64,000 bases of DNA from Brachybacterium tyrofermentans (GTDB lineage: Bacteria; Actinomycetota; Actinomycetes; Actinomycetales; Dermabacteraceae), in contig NZ_JABUXW010000013.1 of the NCBI RefSeq assembly GCF_014897585.1, forward strand, positions 1-64,000. The letters are read 5' to 3'. The translations under genes and the position numbers were made by a program. Of this stretch, positions 1 to 11,861 are shown piece by piece. The notes under the pieces are model-generated. The model worked only from the letters and a program-made list of their open reading frames with translations, was not told the DNA's origin and made no database searches. Every line of letters begins with the position of its first letter. Positions within the stretch are counted from its first letter, which is position 1.

Positions 1-55
<55 letters not shown>

Positions 56-60
56 TCGGG

Positions 61-370
61 AACGGGGTCAGGGGGTGATCGAGCGCGATGTTCGCGTCGG
101 GCGTACTGGCGCATGTCCGCCTCCCCAGCGCGGTCCTCGACCTCCTGAGTGCGACCCTCGAGCAGCTGCCCGGACATTCGTTTGGCGGTCGGGACGCTCG
201 ACCTCGGCTCGGCGAAAACGGCCGGACCAGCGATTATCCCCGGGGCGACCACGGAGCTGATGGGTCTGCGGCGGCTGTGAGGGCGGCGAAGGGGTCGAGG
301 GGGAGGTGCGATCAGGGCCGATCCTCCGGGTCCTCGCGCGTCGGGTGGAACCCGAGGACACGTCCCGGAT
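61..370. other. No recognisable gene upstream of groES
   Basis: I see no protein with recognisable composition or motif on either strand and no RNA gene. Open frames here are short and Arg/Pro-rich, typical of non-coding high-G+C DNA. The 3' end of a gene continuing from the left cannot be excluded. Confidence 0.5.
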
Positions 371-397
371 CTGGCACTCGTCTTGCATGAGTGCCAA
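371..397. promoter_or_regulatory. CIRCE operator 1 (HrcA site)
   Basis: CTGGCACTC at 371-379 and GAGTGCCAA at 389-397 form an inverted repeat with the diagnostic 9-nt spacer, with one mismatch between the arms. The consensus is TTAGCACTC-N9-GAGTGCTAA. The predicted -35 box lies in the spacer, so bound HrcA would block polymerase. Confidence 0.93.
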
Positions 398-411
398 CAC
401 GGTCCTAGAGT
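383..411 (+). promoter_or_regulatory. groES-groEL promoter
   Basis: TTGCAT at 383-388 and TAGAGT at 406-411 are separated by exactly 17 nt, giving a start near 418 and a leader of about 135 nt. The -35 box is inside the CIRCE 1 spacer and CIRCE 2 begins at the predicted start point, so the promoter is bracketed by two HrcA sites. Confidence 0.8.
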
Positions 412-419
412 TGGGCTCG

Positions 420-446
420 TTGGCAGTCGACGGCCGAGAGTGCCAG
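420..446. promoter_or_regulatory. CIRCE operator 2 (HrcA site)
   Basis: TTGGCAGTC at 420-428 and GAGTGCCAG at 438-446 are again spaced by 9 nt. Each arm differs from the ideal GGCACTC/GAGTGCC-type arm at one base. The centre is 49 bp from that of CIRCE 1, just downstream of the -10 box. Confidence 0.8.
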
Positions 447-555
447 AAGCTGCCGCAGAGGGATCCTCCTCGATCGGCACCGCGACGACGATCGGGACCG
501 GGATCCCTGAACCCCAGAACTCACAGAGTCATCTCTTCATGAAGGAGTGAGCCGC

Positions 556-2455
<1,900 letters not shown>

Positions 2456-2493
2456 TCGCGCCTCGAGCCGACCGCTAGGTCGCTCGCGTCCAT

Positions 2494-2539
2494 CCGACGG
2501 GCGGGCAACACGGGGAGACCCGTGCTGCCCGCCCGTCGG
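2494..2539 (+). terminator. groEL terminator hairpin
   Basis: A 21-nt arm at 2494-2514 and a 21-nt arm at 2519-2539 pair with one mismatch around the loop GAGA, 38 nt after the groEL stop. It has no U-tract, as is common in actinobacteria. Confidence 0.9.
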
Positions 2540-2854
2540 CATGTCCCCGGGAGTCCTGTCCCCAGCAGTCCAGGACACCTCCGTGGCAACAGTTCGCGGA
2601 GAAGTGCACCTGCACCGCAGATCACAAGGCGGCCTCGGCGGGCGCGACGTCGAACGCGATCACCTGGAATCCACCGGGAGCCGACGATCGATCAGTGATC
2701 TGCCTGTGTTCGGGCGGCGATCGACCAGTGCGCATCGGAGCGCGCGGAACAGCCGGGAAACTCGCCGTCCGACCTGCGGCGAGAACTGATTCCTGCTGCC
2801 CCGCGCGGCTTATCATGGGCTGGTCCTGACATGTCGATGCTCGGAGGAGGAGTG
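2540..2854. other. Intergenic region with a small dyad and a weak promoter
   Basis: No gene is visible. CTCGCCG at 2761-2767 and CGGCGAG at 2777-2783 form a perfect 7-bp dyad with a 9-nt spacer. A possible -10 box TATCAT lies at 2811-2816, about 40 nt before the next start codon; no convincing -35 box was found. Confidence 0.45.
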
Positions 2855-3556
2855 GTGATCAGCAGCCCCGATTCCGCCCATCCCGCAGAGGATGACAGTC
2901 GGCCCACCCGCACCTTCGGCCCTCCGGCGGGAGTCGTCCTCGGCACCCTCGGTGTCGGCTTCGTCTTCGTCGTGGTCCTCGAGTTCCTGGTGATCATCAG
3001 CTTCGTGGGCCAGCGGCTGTGGAACGACCCCGCGCTGCTGCGGGATCTGGTGTTCACGATGCCTCTGCTGCTGTGGGTCCTGGTTGCGGCCGGCTCGGCG
3101 GTGTTCTGCCTGCGCATCCTCACCGCCTGGCTGCAGATCGATGAGGAGGGCTTCGTGCTGAGGAGCCTTGCCCGTCGCACCCGGACGGTGCGCTGGGACG
3201 AGGTGGGGCAGGTCATCGCCGTGCGGGACATCGACCGCGGCGCCACCCCCGCGGAGATGCTGGATGCCTCCGAGACCACCTATGACGGGGTGTATGTGAT
3301 GGATGGCGCGGGTCGACGGGTGCTCGCGGTCTCCAGCCGGTTCTTCGGCCCGCGGGCCCAGGAGATGACCCTCCACCGCGCCCGCGAGGCGGGGACGACG
3401 ATCGACCACATCGATGCCATCACCGTGAAGGACCTGCAGGAGCAGGCGCCGCAGGCGCTGAGCTTCGTGGACCGCCACCCCAACCTGCTGCTCCTGCTGC
3501 TCGCGGCCTTCTATGTCTTCCACAACGTGCTGACCTTCGCCGTGTGGGGTCTGTGA
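2855..3556 (+). CDS. Membrane protein with PH-like cytoplasmic domain
   Basis: A 233-residue protein of unknown role. Two membrane spans at about residues 24-50 and 63-87 precede a soluble segment of about 115 residues that starts like bacterial PH domains (LQIDEEGFVLRSLARRTRTV followed by a Trp-Asp-Glu-Val strand). A last hydrophobic segment lies near 208-230. GTG 2855 was chosen because GGAGGAGG at 2843-2850 is well spaced for it; GTG 2852 and ATG 2831 are in-frame alternatives. The next gene overlaps its stop codon, so the two form an operon. The family assignment rests on fold-like pattern only. Confidence 0.7.
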   Translation: MISSPDSAHPAEDDSRPTRTFGPPAGVVLGTLGVGFVFVVVLEFLVIISFVGQRLWNDPALLRDLVFTMPLLLWVLVAAGSAVFCLRILTAWLQIDEEGFVLRSLARRTRTVRWDEVGQVIAVRDIDRGATPAEMLDASETTYDGVYVMDGAGRRVLAVSSRFFGPRAQEMTLHRAREAGTTIDHIDAITVKDLQEQAPQALSFVDRHPNLLLLLLAAFYVFHNVLTFAVWGL

Positions 3557-4632
3557 GCGGGCGACCCTCTGGGAGCGAGGCACCCTCTGGGAGCGGGCGA
3601 CCCGGTCGCGCCGCCCGGAAGCGGGCCCGCAGGCGTCCTCCGCCGTTGCCCCAGCGGGAGGGCCTCGATGCCGTGCGCTGGGTGGTCCCGCGTGATGCGA
3701 TGCCGGCTGCTCCCGCTCTCGACGCCCTGCAGGCGAGGTTCCCGGCGCTCGCGGACCTGCAGGCGACGGACCTGGCCGCACGGTTCGCGCGAGGTGACGT
3801 CGTGGACGCCGAGGGCAGACCCTGGGCGGCCGCTGCGACCGTCGGCCCAGGGGACGAGCTGTGGTTCCACCGGGAGCTGCGCGACGAGGAGGTCCCGCAC
3901 GTCGAGCTGTCGATCCTGCACCACGACGAGCATCTGCTCGTGCTCGACAAGCCGCACGACATGGCGACCATGCCGCGCGGCGCCCATGTGCTCTCCAGCG
4001 CCCTGGTCAGGCTGCGCCGGGCCACGGGGATCAGCGCGCTGGTGCCGCTGCACCGCCTGGACCGACGCACCGCCGGCGTGCTCGCCTTCGGGATCCGGCC
4101 CGAGGAGCGGGCCGCCTACCAGCAGCTCTTCGCCCGTGGCGAGGTCGCCAAGGTGTACGAGGCGCGGGTGCGGCCACGCCATGTCCTCCGGGAGGGGGAC
4201 GTCCTGCTCGACCACCTGCTCAAGCGGCAGGGCGAGCTGCGCACCCAGGTGCTGGCGGGGGAGCCGAACGCCGAGACCCGCGTGGGCGAGGTGGTCCAGG
4301 AGACGGGCGGGACGGTCGGGGTGACGCTGCACCCGCTCACCGGCCGCACCCATCAGCTGCGCGTGCAGCTCTCCTCCCGCGGGGCGCCGATCCTCGGAGA
4401 CGATCTGTACGGGCCCGCAGATCCTGCGCCAGGGCCGGACGGGCCGGACGGGCCGGACGGGCCAGACGGGCCGGACGGGTCTGGCCTGCCTGCTCTGCCT
4501 GACGGGCCCCACCTGCCGCTCCAGCTGCTCGCGCGGAGCCTCGCCTTCCGGGATCCGGTGACCGGTACGGAGCATTTCTTCGAGAGCGGGAGAACCCTTC
4601 GAGGACCGACGCCCGGCCAGGACCAGCTGTGA
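3553..4632 (+). CDS. RluA-family pseudouridine synthase
   Basis: Isomerises specific uridines of rRNA or tRNA to pseudouridine. It has 359 residues with LDKP near 131-134, catalytic Asp170 in HRLDRRTAG and the family's GRTHQLRVQ motif near 265. It lacks a clear S4 domain. The N-terminus (residues 1-30) is a basic Gly/Ser/Pro stretch encoded by an 18-bp repeat, and a Gly-Pro-Asp repeat is inserted between the GDDLYG strand and the C-terminal helices. GTG 3553 overlaps the previous stop as GTGA, indicating translational coupling. Which RNA site it modifies cannot be told from sequence. Confidence 0.9.
   Translation: MSGRPSGSEAPSGSGRPGRAARKRARRRPPPLPQREGLDAVRWVVPRDAMPAAPALDALQARFPALADLQATDLAARFARGDVVDAEGRPWAAAATVGPGDELWFHRELRDEEVPHVELSILHHDEHLLVLDKPHDMATMPRGAHVLSSALVRLRRATGISALVPLHRLDRRTAGVLAFGIRPEERAAYQQLFARGEVAKVYEARVRPRHVLREGDVLLDHLLKRQGELRTQVLAGEPNAETRVGEVVQETGGTVGVTLHPLTGRTHQLRVQLSSRGAPILGDDLYGPADPAPGPDGPDGPDGPDGPDGSGLPALPDGPHLPLQLLARSLAFRDPVTGTEHFFESGRTLRGPTPGQDQL
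3555..3603. repeat. 18-bp tandem repeat over a stop/start junction
   Basis: Units at 3555-3572 and 3573-3590 differ at two positions, followed by a 13-nt partial unit. It begins inside the TGA stop of the PH-like gene and encodes Ser-Gly-rich residues at the N-terminus of the pseudouridine synthase. Confidence 0.8.
4432..4476. repeat. 9-bp tandem repeat GGGCCGGAC x5
   Basis: Five in-frame copies, one with a single change (GGGCCAGAC), encode a collagen-like Gly-Pro-Asp run inside the pseudouridine synthase. Length changes would keep the frame. Confidence 0.95.
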
Positions 4633-4711
4633 TGTCCAGGGAGATCGGCCAGTCGGGTGACCTGCGCCGCCCCCTGCCATCGCCGCCGGAGTGCGTCCTG
4701 CGTCCGCGACG

Positions 4712-4717
4712 TACGCT
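4712..4717 (+). promoter_or_regulatory. -10 box TACGCT, leaderless start
   Basis: Six nt separate it from GTG 4724; the expected transcript start coincides with the start codon and there is no Shine-Dalgarno site. Confidence 0.65.
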
Positions 4718-4723
4718 GTCGCC

Positions 4724-5539
4724 GTGACCGCCCCGCAGCCCCCAGATGCCGCCCTCGCGGCGCCCTCCCCGCGGCGCACGCGCGGTGGGGCCGTGATCGT
4801 CGGCCCCACGATCCGCGCCCGCTATGTTCCCGGCGCCCTGATCGGGCTGCCGCTCGTCTCCGTGCTGCTGTCCCCCTTCGCCGCGGCCGGGATCCAGCAG
4901 TGGCGCTTCGGCCGACTGCGCGAGGGGCACGATGCCCTGCTCGAGCAGCTCCTCGCCCCCGCGTGGGTGCAGCTGCTCGTCGGGGCGCTGCTGCTGTGGG
5001 CCCTGTTCGCGCTGTGGGGCATCGTCCCGATGCTCCTCACCCACCGCGTGGTCCGTCTCGACGAAGCATCCGGGACGCTCGCCCTGCGCAAGGGCCTGCG
5101 GACGGTCGACCGCGCGGAGCTGGGGCAGCTCGACTACGCAGTGGGGGAGGCCGAGCGGGGCAGCATCGCCCTGATCGGGATCCGGGACGCGGAGCATGGT
5201 CCCGGCGCTGCGCCCGCGCGTCCTCGAAGCAGGGGCGGAGAGGCGCCGACGACTCGGCAGTGGGTGGTCCAGGAGATCGGTTGGGACGCGGCGTCCTTCG
5301 ACGGGCTGCGTGCCCTGCAGACGCTCTCCGGCCTGCGCCCGGCCCCGCCTCGCGGGGTGCTCGTGCGGGAGAATCGTCGGCTGCGGATCGCCCGTGCGAA
5401 CCATGAGCTCGCGGATCGTCTCGGCATGCCGTGGCGCCCGGAGTACGAGCACGACGAGACGGCGTTCCGCGTCGAGTTCGATCGCGTCCGGCGCGTCCTC
5501 GGCGGCAAGGAGAAGCCCCGACCGGGAGATCTTGTCTAG
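4724..5539 (+). CDS. Membrane protein with C-terminal LGMPWR motif
   Basis: A 271-residue protein that I do not recognise. Two spans at about residues 28-53 and 82-105 are followed by a short PH-like stretch (VVRLDEASGTLALRKGLRTV) and a soluble tail. The tail ends with LADRLGMPWRPE, a motif that recurs in the genes at 11862 and 12980. GTG 4724 is chosen because a TACGCT box sits 6 nt upstream; an earlier in-frame ATG at 4691 would precede that box. It may be functionally linked to the PH-like membrane gene two positions upstream. The stop codon lies inside a hairpin shared with the convergent PiT gene. Confidence 0.65.
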   Translation: MTAPQPPDAALAAPSPRRTRGGAVIVGPTIRARYVPGALIGLPLVSVLLSPFAAAGIQQWRFGRLREGHDALLEQLLAPAWVQLLVGALLLWALFALWGIVPMLLTHRVVRLDEASGTLALRKGLRTVDRAELGQLDYAVGEAERGSIALIGIRDAEHGPGAAPARPRSRGGEAPTTRQWVVQEIGWDAASFDGLRALQTLSGLRPAPPRGVLVRENRRLRIARANHELADRLGMPWRPEYEHDETAFRVEFDRVRRVLGGKEKPRPGDLV

Positions 5540-5552
5540 TCCGGTCGGGGCT
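5514..5552. terminator. Hairpin between convergent genes, overlapping a stop codon
   Basis: AGCCCCGACCGG at 5514-5525 and CCGGTCGGGGCT at 5541-5552 are perfect 12-nt arms around a 15-nt loop that contains the TAG stop of the 4724 gene. It can serve both the plus-strand gene and the minus-strand PiT gene. Confidence 0.7.
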
Positions 5553-5593
5553 GGTCGTCGTCGGGGCTGATCACCCCTGGTCGCGGGAGCGGC

Positions 5594-7252
5594 TCAGAAG
5601 AGGGCGCGGAGGGTGAGCACCACGATCGCGCCGATGCTGGCCGCCGCCGGCAGGGTGATGATCCAGGCGAGGGCGATCGGTCGCATGAGCTTCCAGTTCG
5701 CCGAGCGGTTCACGATGCCCACGCCGAGCACGGCGCCGATGAGGATGTGCGTCGAGGAGACCGGCAGGCCCAGCATGGAGGCGAGCAGAACGACCGCCGC
5801 AGCGGCGAGCTCGGCCGCGAAGCCCGAGGACGGGTGCATCGAGGTGAGCCCGGTCCCGACCGTCGCGATCACCTTGCGGCCCACGAACCACAGACCCGAG
5901 ATCAGCGCGATGCCGAAGGCGATCAGCACGGCCGTGGGGACGGCGGCCTCCGCGGAGATCTCGCCGGTGCTCAGCACGTCGAGCACGGCCGCGAAGGGGC
6001 CCACGGCGTTGGCGATGTCGTTGGCGCCGTGGCTGAAGGCGAAGGCCGAGGCCGTGAACACCTGCATCCAGCTGAACATGATGAAGGTGGCGCGGGAGAT
6101 GGACTGCTTCTTCAGCGAGCGGGCGAAGACGGTCACCGCCATCCACACGGCCATCCCGACCATGGCGAGCAGCAGGATGCCGCCGCCGATGGAGAGGTCC
6201 AGGCCCACGTTCTTCAGGCCCTTGAAGACGAGCATCGCGGCGATCACCATGGCGGCACCGGCGGCCAGCGGCGGGACACGCTTCTCGAGCGCGTGATACG
6301 CGGCCCTGCGCTCGAGCTTGCGAGCCGCCTTGCGCTTCTTCTTGGAGAGGCCCGCCGCGAACTCGGCGAGCTGCGCGCCCGGGCTGCCCGGCGAGAGGTC
6401 GAGAGTGGCGGACTCGGCGAAGGCGGCCTGCTGCAGCTCGCTCACGCGCTCGGAGGCCGCCATGTGGCTCCGGTCCTCCGCCGTGAGCTCGCCGTCCTCG
6501 TCATCGTCGTCATCGTCGTCGTCCTCGTCCTCGGCGTCGTCGAAGCCGTGCGAGCCCAGTGCGATCGCCCGAGCGGCGGGCGCCAGGATGTGGCGCTTGA
6601 TGGCACCGAACAGGAGGAAGGCCGAGATGCCGCCGAGGAGCGGGGAGAGGACCCAGGAGATCGCGATCTGGCCGATCTCGCCCCACTGCACCATCTCGAG
6701 CCCGCCGGTGCCCGTGACGAGTCCGGTGGTCACGGCGGCGCCGACGATGCCGCCGATGATCGCGTGCGTGGTCGAGACGGGCCAGCCCATCTTCGTCGCC
6801 AGCAGCAGCCAGACGGCGGCGCCCAGCAGGGCGGACATCATGATGTAGGCGAAGGACTGCGGATCCATGTGCATGGAGTCGATGTCCACGATGCCGCTGC
6901 GCACGGTCTCGGTGACCGAGCCGCCCGCGAGCACGGCACCGGAGACCTCGAACACGGCGGCCACCATGAGCGCCTGCTTCATGGTGAGGGTGCCGGCGCC
7001 GACACTGGTCCCGAAGGAGTTGGCGACGTCGTTGCCGCCGATGTTGAACGCCATGAACAGGCCGAAGAGGATCGCGAGGACCAGCAGGATCGGGTTCACC
7101 CCGGGCCCGGTGTGGAGGAACGACCAGAGGGCGAAGGACACCACGGTCACCACGGTGACTGCTCCGGCACCGAGGTGCCAGTTGCGGTCGGGGCCGAGGA
7201 AGCCCGCTGTCACGGGGGGATCGGCGGGATGCTGAACAGTCGTGCGGGGCAT
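5594..7252 (-). CDS. pit: PiT-family inorganic phosphate permease
   Basis: Cation-coupled low-affinity phosphate transporter of the inner membrane, 552 residues. Both family repeats are present: FNIGGNDVANSFG near residue 65 in the N-terminal half and FSHGANDIANAVG in the C-terminal half, each within a multi-span bundle. The central cytoplasmic loop is long, with a run of nearly unbroken Asp/Glu near residue 255 and then a basic KKKRKAARKLERR stretch near 310. The start at 7252 follows GGGAG with 7 nt spacing; a Met 17 codons upstream is less likely. No PhoU-like partner gene is adjacent. Confidence 0.93.
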   Translation of the reverse strand: MPRTTVQHPADPPVTAGFLGPDRNWHLGAGAVTVVTVVSFALWSFLHTGPGVNPILLVLAILFGLFMAFNIGGNDVANSFGTSVGAGTLTMKQALMVAAVFEVSGAVLAGGSVTETVRSGIVDIDSMHMDPQSFAYIMMSALLGAAVWLLLATKMGWPVSTTHAIIGGIVGAAVTTGLVTGTGGLEMVQWGEIGQIAISWVLSPLLGGISAFLLFGAIKRHILAPAARAIALGSHGFDDAEDEDDDDDDDDEDGELTAEDRSHMAASERVSELQQAAFAESATLDLSPGSPGAQLAEFAAGLSKKKRKAARKLERRAAYHALEKRVPPLAAGAAMVIAAMLVFKGLKNVGLDLSIGGGILLLAMVGMAVWMAVTVFARSLKKQSISRATFIMFSWMQVFTASAFAFSHGANDIANAVGPFAAVLDVLSTGEISAEAAVPTAVLIAFGIALISGLWFVGRKVIATVGTGLTSMHPSSGFAAELAAAAVVLLASMLGLPVSSTHILIGAVLGVGIVNRSANWKLMRPIALAWIITLPAAASIGAIVVLTLRALF

Positions 7253-9182
<1,930 letters not shown>

Positions 9183-9220
9183 CGGCGCCTGCCGGTCTCT
9201 CACGGCATCGAGGGCTGACC

Positions 9221-9252
9221 GCCTTGCCTGGGGGAATATCCCCAGGCAGGCG
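9221..9252 (+). terminator. guaB terminator hairpin
   Basis: GCCTTGCCTGGGG at 9221-9233 pairs with CCCCAGGCAGGC at 9240-9251 with one bulged base; the loop is GAATAT. It sits between guaB and the promoter of the next gene. Confidence 0.85.
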
Positions 9253-9290
9253 TCAGGTCCGCCGGGTGGGATGCACCCGGTCCCGGTTCG

Positions 9291-9296
9291 TAGGCT
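9291..9296 (+). promoter_or_regulatory. -10 box TAGGCT, leaderless start
   Basis: Seven nt separate it from ATG 9304. Confidence 0.7.
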
Positions 9297-9303
9297 CGAT
9301 CCC

Positions 9304-9786
9304 ATGAGCACGCAGATCGCCTCCGCCCCGCCCGCTCCGTCGTCGGCCCGCACCGCGCTCCCTGGCGGCGCAGCATCGGCGGGCCGTCCCGAGCCGGCGG
9401 ACGGTTCCGTCGCCCGTGCGGGCGGGCTGGCCCCCAGCGCCCGGGCGTCCTCCTGGTCGCTCGCCCTGTCGCTGGTCGCCCTGCTCGGCTCGGTGGCTGC
9501 CATGGCGGGGGTCGGCCTCACCGTGGTCCCCATGGGGACGGCATCCGGCTACTACCTCACCGATACCCCGGTCGCCTATCAGTGGGCGGTGCTGGCGGCC
9601 TTCGGCTCGTTGCTGCTGTGGATGGTGCTCGGCCTGGCGGCGATCGTGCTGGGCATCGTGGGTCTCACGCGGCGTTCGGGGCAGGTCCGCGCGATCGTCG
9701 CGATCGGCCTCGCGGTGATCGCCCCGGTGCTCGCCGTCCTGACGCTGATGGGCTCGATGGCGCTCGGGGCCGACGGACTGCTCTGA
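9304..9786 (+). CDS. Small membrane protein, DUF4190-like
   Basis: 160 residues. An Ala/Pro/Ser-rich cytoplasmic stretch of about 50 residues leads into three spans, at roughly 50-76, 92-120 and 126-152. The LAAIVLGIVGL-type hairpin resembles DUF4190-like small membrane proteins; the role is unknown. It lies between guaB and the exonuclease gene but has its own -10 box and no overlap, so a purine link is not implied. Confidence 0.65.
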   Translation: MSTQIASAPPAPSSARTALPGGAASAGRPEPADGSVARAGGLAPSARASSWSLALSLVALLGSVAAMAGVGLTVVPMGTASGYYLTDTPVAYQWAVLAAFGSLLLWMVLGLAAIVLGIVGLTRRSGQVRAIVAIGLAVIAPVLAVLTLMGSMALGADGLL

Positions 9787-9912
9787 GCGTCGGCCGGTCG
9801 GTCGCCGTGAGGTCCGCCGCGGCAACGTTCGCCGTGGCACGGCTCGTCGCACAGAGGTCCGTTGTGGAGGACGCCTCGCTGTGGATCGGCGTGGAGCGTC
9901 GGCCCTGGCCTC

Positions 9913-9918
9913 TAGGCT
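9913..9918 (+). promoter_or_regulatory. -10 box TAGGCT, leaderless start
   Basis: Six nt separate it from ATG 9925. Confidence 0.72.
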
Positions 9919-9924
9919 GGTCGC

Positions 9925-10638
9925 ATGAACGCACCCTCGTCCTGGATCGACGCCCCTCTGCTCGGATTCGACACCGAGACCACCGGAACGAACGTCGCCT
10001 CCGACCGGATCGTCACGGTCGCCCTCGTGCACTCGGTGGGGCCCGGCCGCGAGAACGAGACCGTCGCGACCTGGCTCATTGACCCTGAGATGGACATCCC
10101 CGAACCGGCCCAGCGGGTCCACGGCATCAGCACCGAGCATGCCCGGGCGCACGGCATGAAGGCGGCCGCGGCGCTCGAGGAGGTCGTGACCATGATCGCC
10201 GAGGCCCTCGGCAAGGACGTGCCGCTGGTCGCCTTCAACGGCGGCTTCGATCTCGCGATCCTCGAGAACGAGCTCACGCGCCTCGGCCTGCCCACCCTCG
10301 CCCAGCGCCTGGGGCACGACATCGCCCCGGTGATCGACCCGCTGGTGGTCGATCGCGGCGTGGACCGCTATCGCAAGGGGAAGCGCACCCTGACCGACAT
10401 GCTCGCGCTGTTCGGGATCGAGCAGGACGGCCGGCTCCATACCGCCGACGTGGATGTCTCCGCGACCCTCGACGTGCTGCGAGCGATCGTGGCCAAGCAT
10501 CCGCAGCTGGCCGCCTCCTCCCTCGCGGACCTGCACCGTGAGCAGATCGGCTGGCACCGCACCTGGGCGGAGAACTTCAACAAGTTCCTCGAGAAGAAGG
10601 GCAAGACGCCCGACGTCAACACCAACTGGCCGCTCTGA
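9925..10638 (+). CDS. DEDDh 3'-5' exonuclease (DnaQ-like)
   Basis: Stand-alone 237-residue nuclease of the DnaQ/oligoribonuclease superfamily. Exo I is FDTETTG with Asp16 and Glu18; Exo II is AFNGGFD near residues 105-111; Exo III is HTADVDVSAT near 173, which makes it the DEDDh subtype. The C-terminal 50 residues are helical and basic. It could proofread, trim RNA or act in repair; sequence does not decide. There is no polymerase or GIY-YIG domain. It is monocistronic with a leaderless-type promoter. Confidence 0.88.
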   Translation: MNAPSSWIDAPLLGFDTETTGTNVASDRIVTVALVHSVGPGRENETVATWLIDPEMDIPEPAQRVHGISTEHARAHGMKAAAALEEVVTMIAEALGKDVPLVAFNGGFDLAILENELTRLGLPTLAQRLGHDIAPVIDPLVVDRGVDRYRKGKRTLTDMLALFGIEQDGRLHTADVDVSATLDVLRAIVAKHPQLAASSLADLHREQIGWHRTWAENFNKFLEKKGKTPDVNTNWPL

Positions 10639-10717
10639 GCCGGAGCTCGTCGCAGGGCCCGACTCCGGTTCCCACGTCGCGACGGGAGACCGGGCCCGGG
10701 AGCCATCGGGCCGACGG

Positions 10718-10723
10718 TAGACT
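10718..10723 (+). promoter_or_regulatory. guaB3 -10 box TAGACT, leaderless start
   Basis: Six nt separate it from GTG 10730; an ATG follows directly at 10733 and is the alternative start. Confidence 0.72.
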
Positions 10724-10729
10724 CCCCGT

Positions 10730-11842
10730 GTGATGAATGAGATCGAGATCGGCCGCAACAAGCGGGGACGCCGCAGCTACAGCTTCGATGACGTGGCGGT
10801 GGTGCCGTCCCGTCGTACGCGCGACCCCGAAGACGTCTCCACGGACTGGCAGGTGGATGCCTATCGCTTCGACATCCCGATCTTCGCGGCCCCCATGGAC
10901 TCCCTGATGTCCCCTGAGACCGCGATCCAGCTCGGCGAGGCCGGCGGCCTGGGCGTGCTGGACCTCGAGGGCCTGTGGACCCGCTACGAGGATCCCTCCG
11001 CGCAGTTCGACATGGTCGCCGGTGCTTCGGATGACGAGGTCGTGCAGGTCATGCGTGACATCTATGCGGAGCCCATCAAGCCCGAGCTGATCCGCGATCG
11101 CATCCAGCAGCTGCGCGACGCGGGCGTCACCGCCGCCGGTTCCCTCTCGCCGCAGCGCACCCAGGAGCACTGGAAGACCGTCGTCGACGCCGGGGTGGAC
11201 CTCTTCTTCATCCGCGGCACGACCGTCTCGGCGGAGCACGTCTCCACGGGCCGCGAACCCCTGAACCTCAAGCGATTCATCTACGAGCTCGACGTCCCGG
11301 TCATCGTGGGCGGCTGCGCGACCTACACCGCCGCACTGCACCTCATGCGCACCGGGGCGGCCGGGGTGCTCGTCGGCTTCGGCGGCGGGGCCTCGCAGAC
11401 CACTCAGGAGACGCTCGGCATCTCCGTGCCGCTCGCGAGCGCCGTGGCGGATGTCGCCGCCGCGCGCCGCGACTACATGGACGAGTCCGGCGGCCGCTAC
11501 GTGCACGTCATCGCCGACGGTGGCCTGGGACGTTCCGGCGATCTGGTCAAGGCCATCGCCTGCGGCGCCGACGGTCTCATGGTCGGGGCGGCCCTGGCCC
11601 GCGCCGAGGAGGCCCCCGGTCGTGGCCATCACTGGGGCAGCGAGGCGCACCACCCGACGCTGACCCGCGGCCACCGCGTCGAGGTCAGCACCGTGGCACC
11701 CCTCGAGCAGATCCTGTTCGGCCCCTCGATCGCGGCCGACGGCAGGACCAACCTCGTCGGAGCCCTGCGCCACGCGATGGCCACCACCGGCTACCTCGAC
11801 CTCAAGGAGTTCCAGCGGGTCGAGGTCGTGACCACCGCATGA
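10730..11842 (+). CDS. guaB3: GuaB3 family IMP dehydrogenase-related protein
   Basis: 370-residue TIM-barrel protein of the IMPDH/GMPR superfamily without CBS domains, the usual form of actinobacterial GuaB3. N-terminal RSYSFDDVAVVPSRRTRD and C-terminal YLDLKEFQRVEV fit the family. The loop that carries the catalytic Cys in IMPDH (GPGSICTTR) reads GFGGGASQTTQ at residues 216-226, so the nucleophile is missing, as I recall for mycobacterial GuaB3. Enzyme activity on IMP is therefore doubtful and a regulatory or different catalytic role is possible. The next gene begins about 20 nt downstream and may be cotranscribed. Confidence 0.92.
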   Translation: MMNEIEIGRNKRGRRSYSFDDVAVVPSRRTRDPEDVSTDWQVDAYRFDIPIFAAPMDSLMSPETAIQLGEAGGLGVLDLEGLWTRYEDPSAQFDMVAGASDDEVVQVMRDIYAEPIKPELIRDRIQQLRDAGVTAAGSLSPQRTQEHWKTVVDAGVDLFFIRGTTVSAEHVSTGREPLNLKRFIYELDVPVIVGGCATYTAALHLMRTGAAGVLVGFGGGASQTTQETLGISVPLASAVADVAAARRDYMDESGGRYVHVIADGGLGRSGDLVKAIACGADGLMVGAALARAEEAPGRGHHWGSEAHHPTLTRGHRVEVSTVAPLEQILFGPSIAADGRTNLVGALRHAMATTGYLDLKEFQRVEVVTTA

Positions 11843-11861
11843 CCTCGGGGCCGATGGCGTG

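Noticed and set aside
68..400. Minus-strand open frame before groES
   Set aside because: Arg/Pro/Ser-rich with no ribosome site, and it overlaps CIRCE 1.
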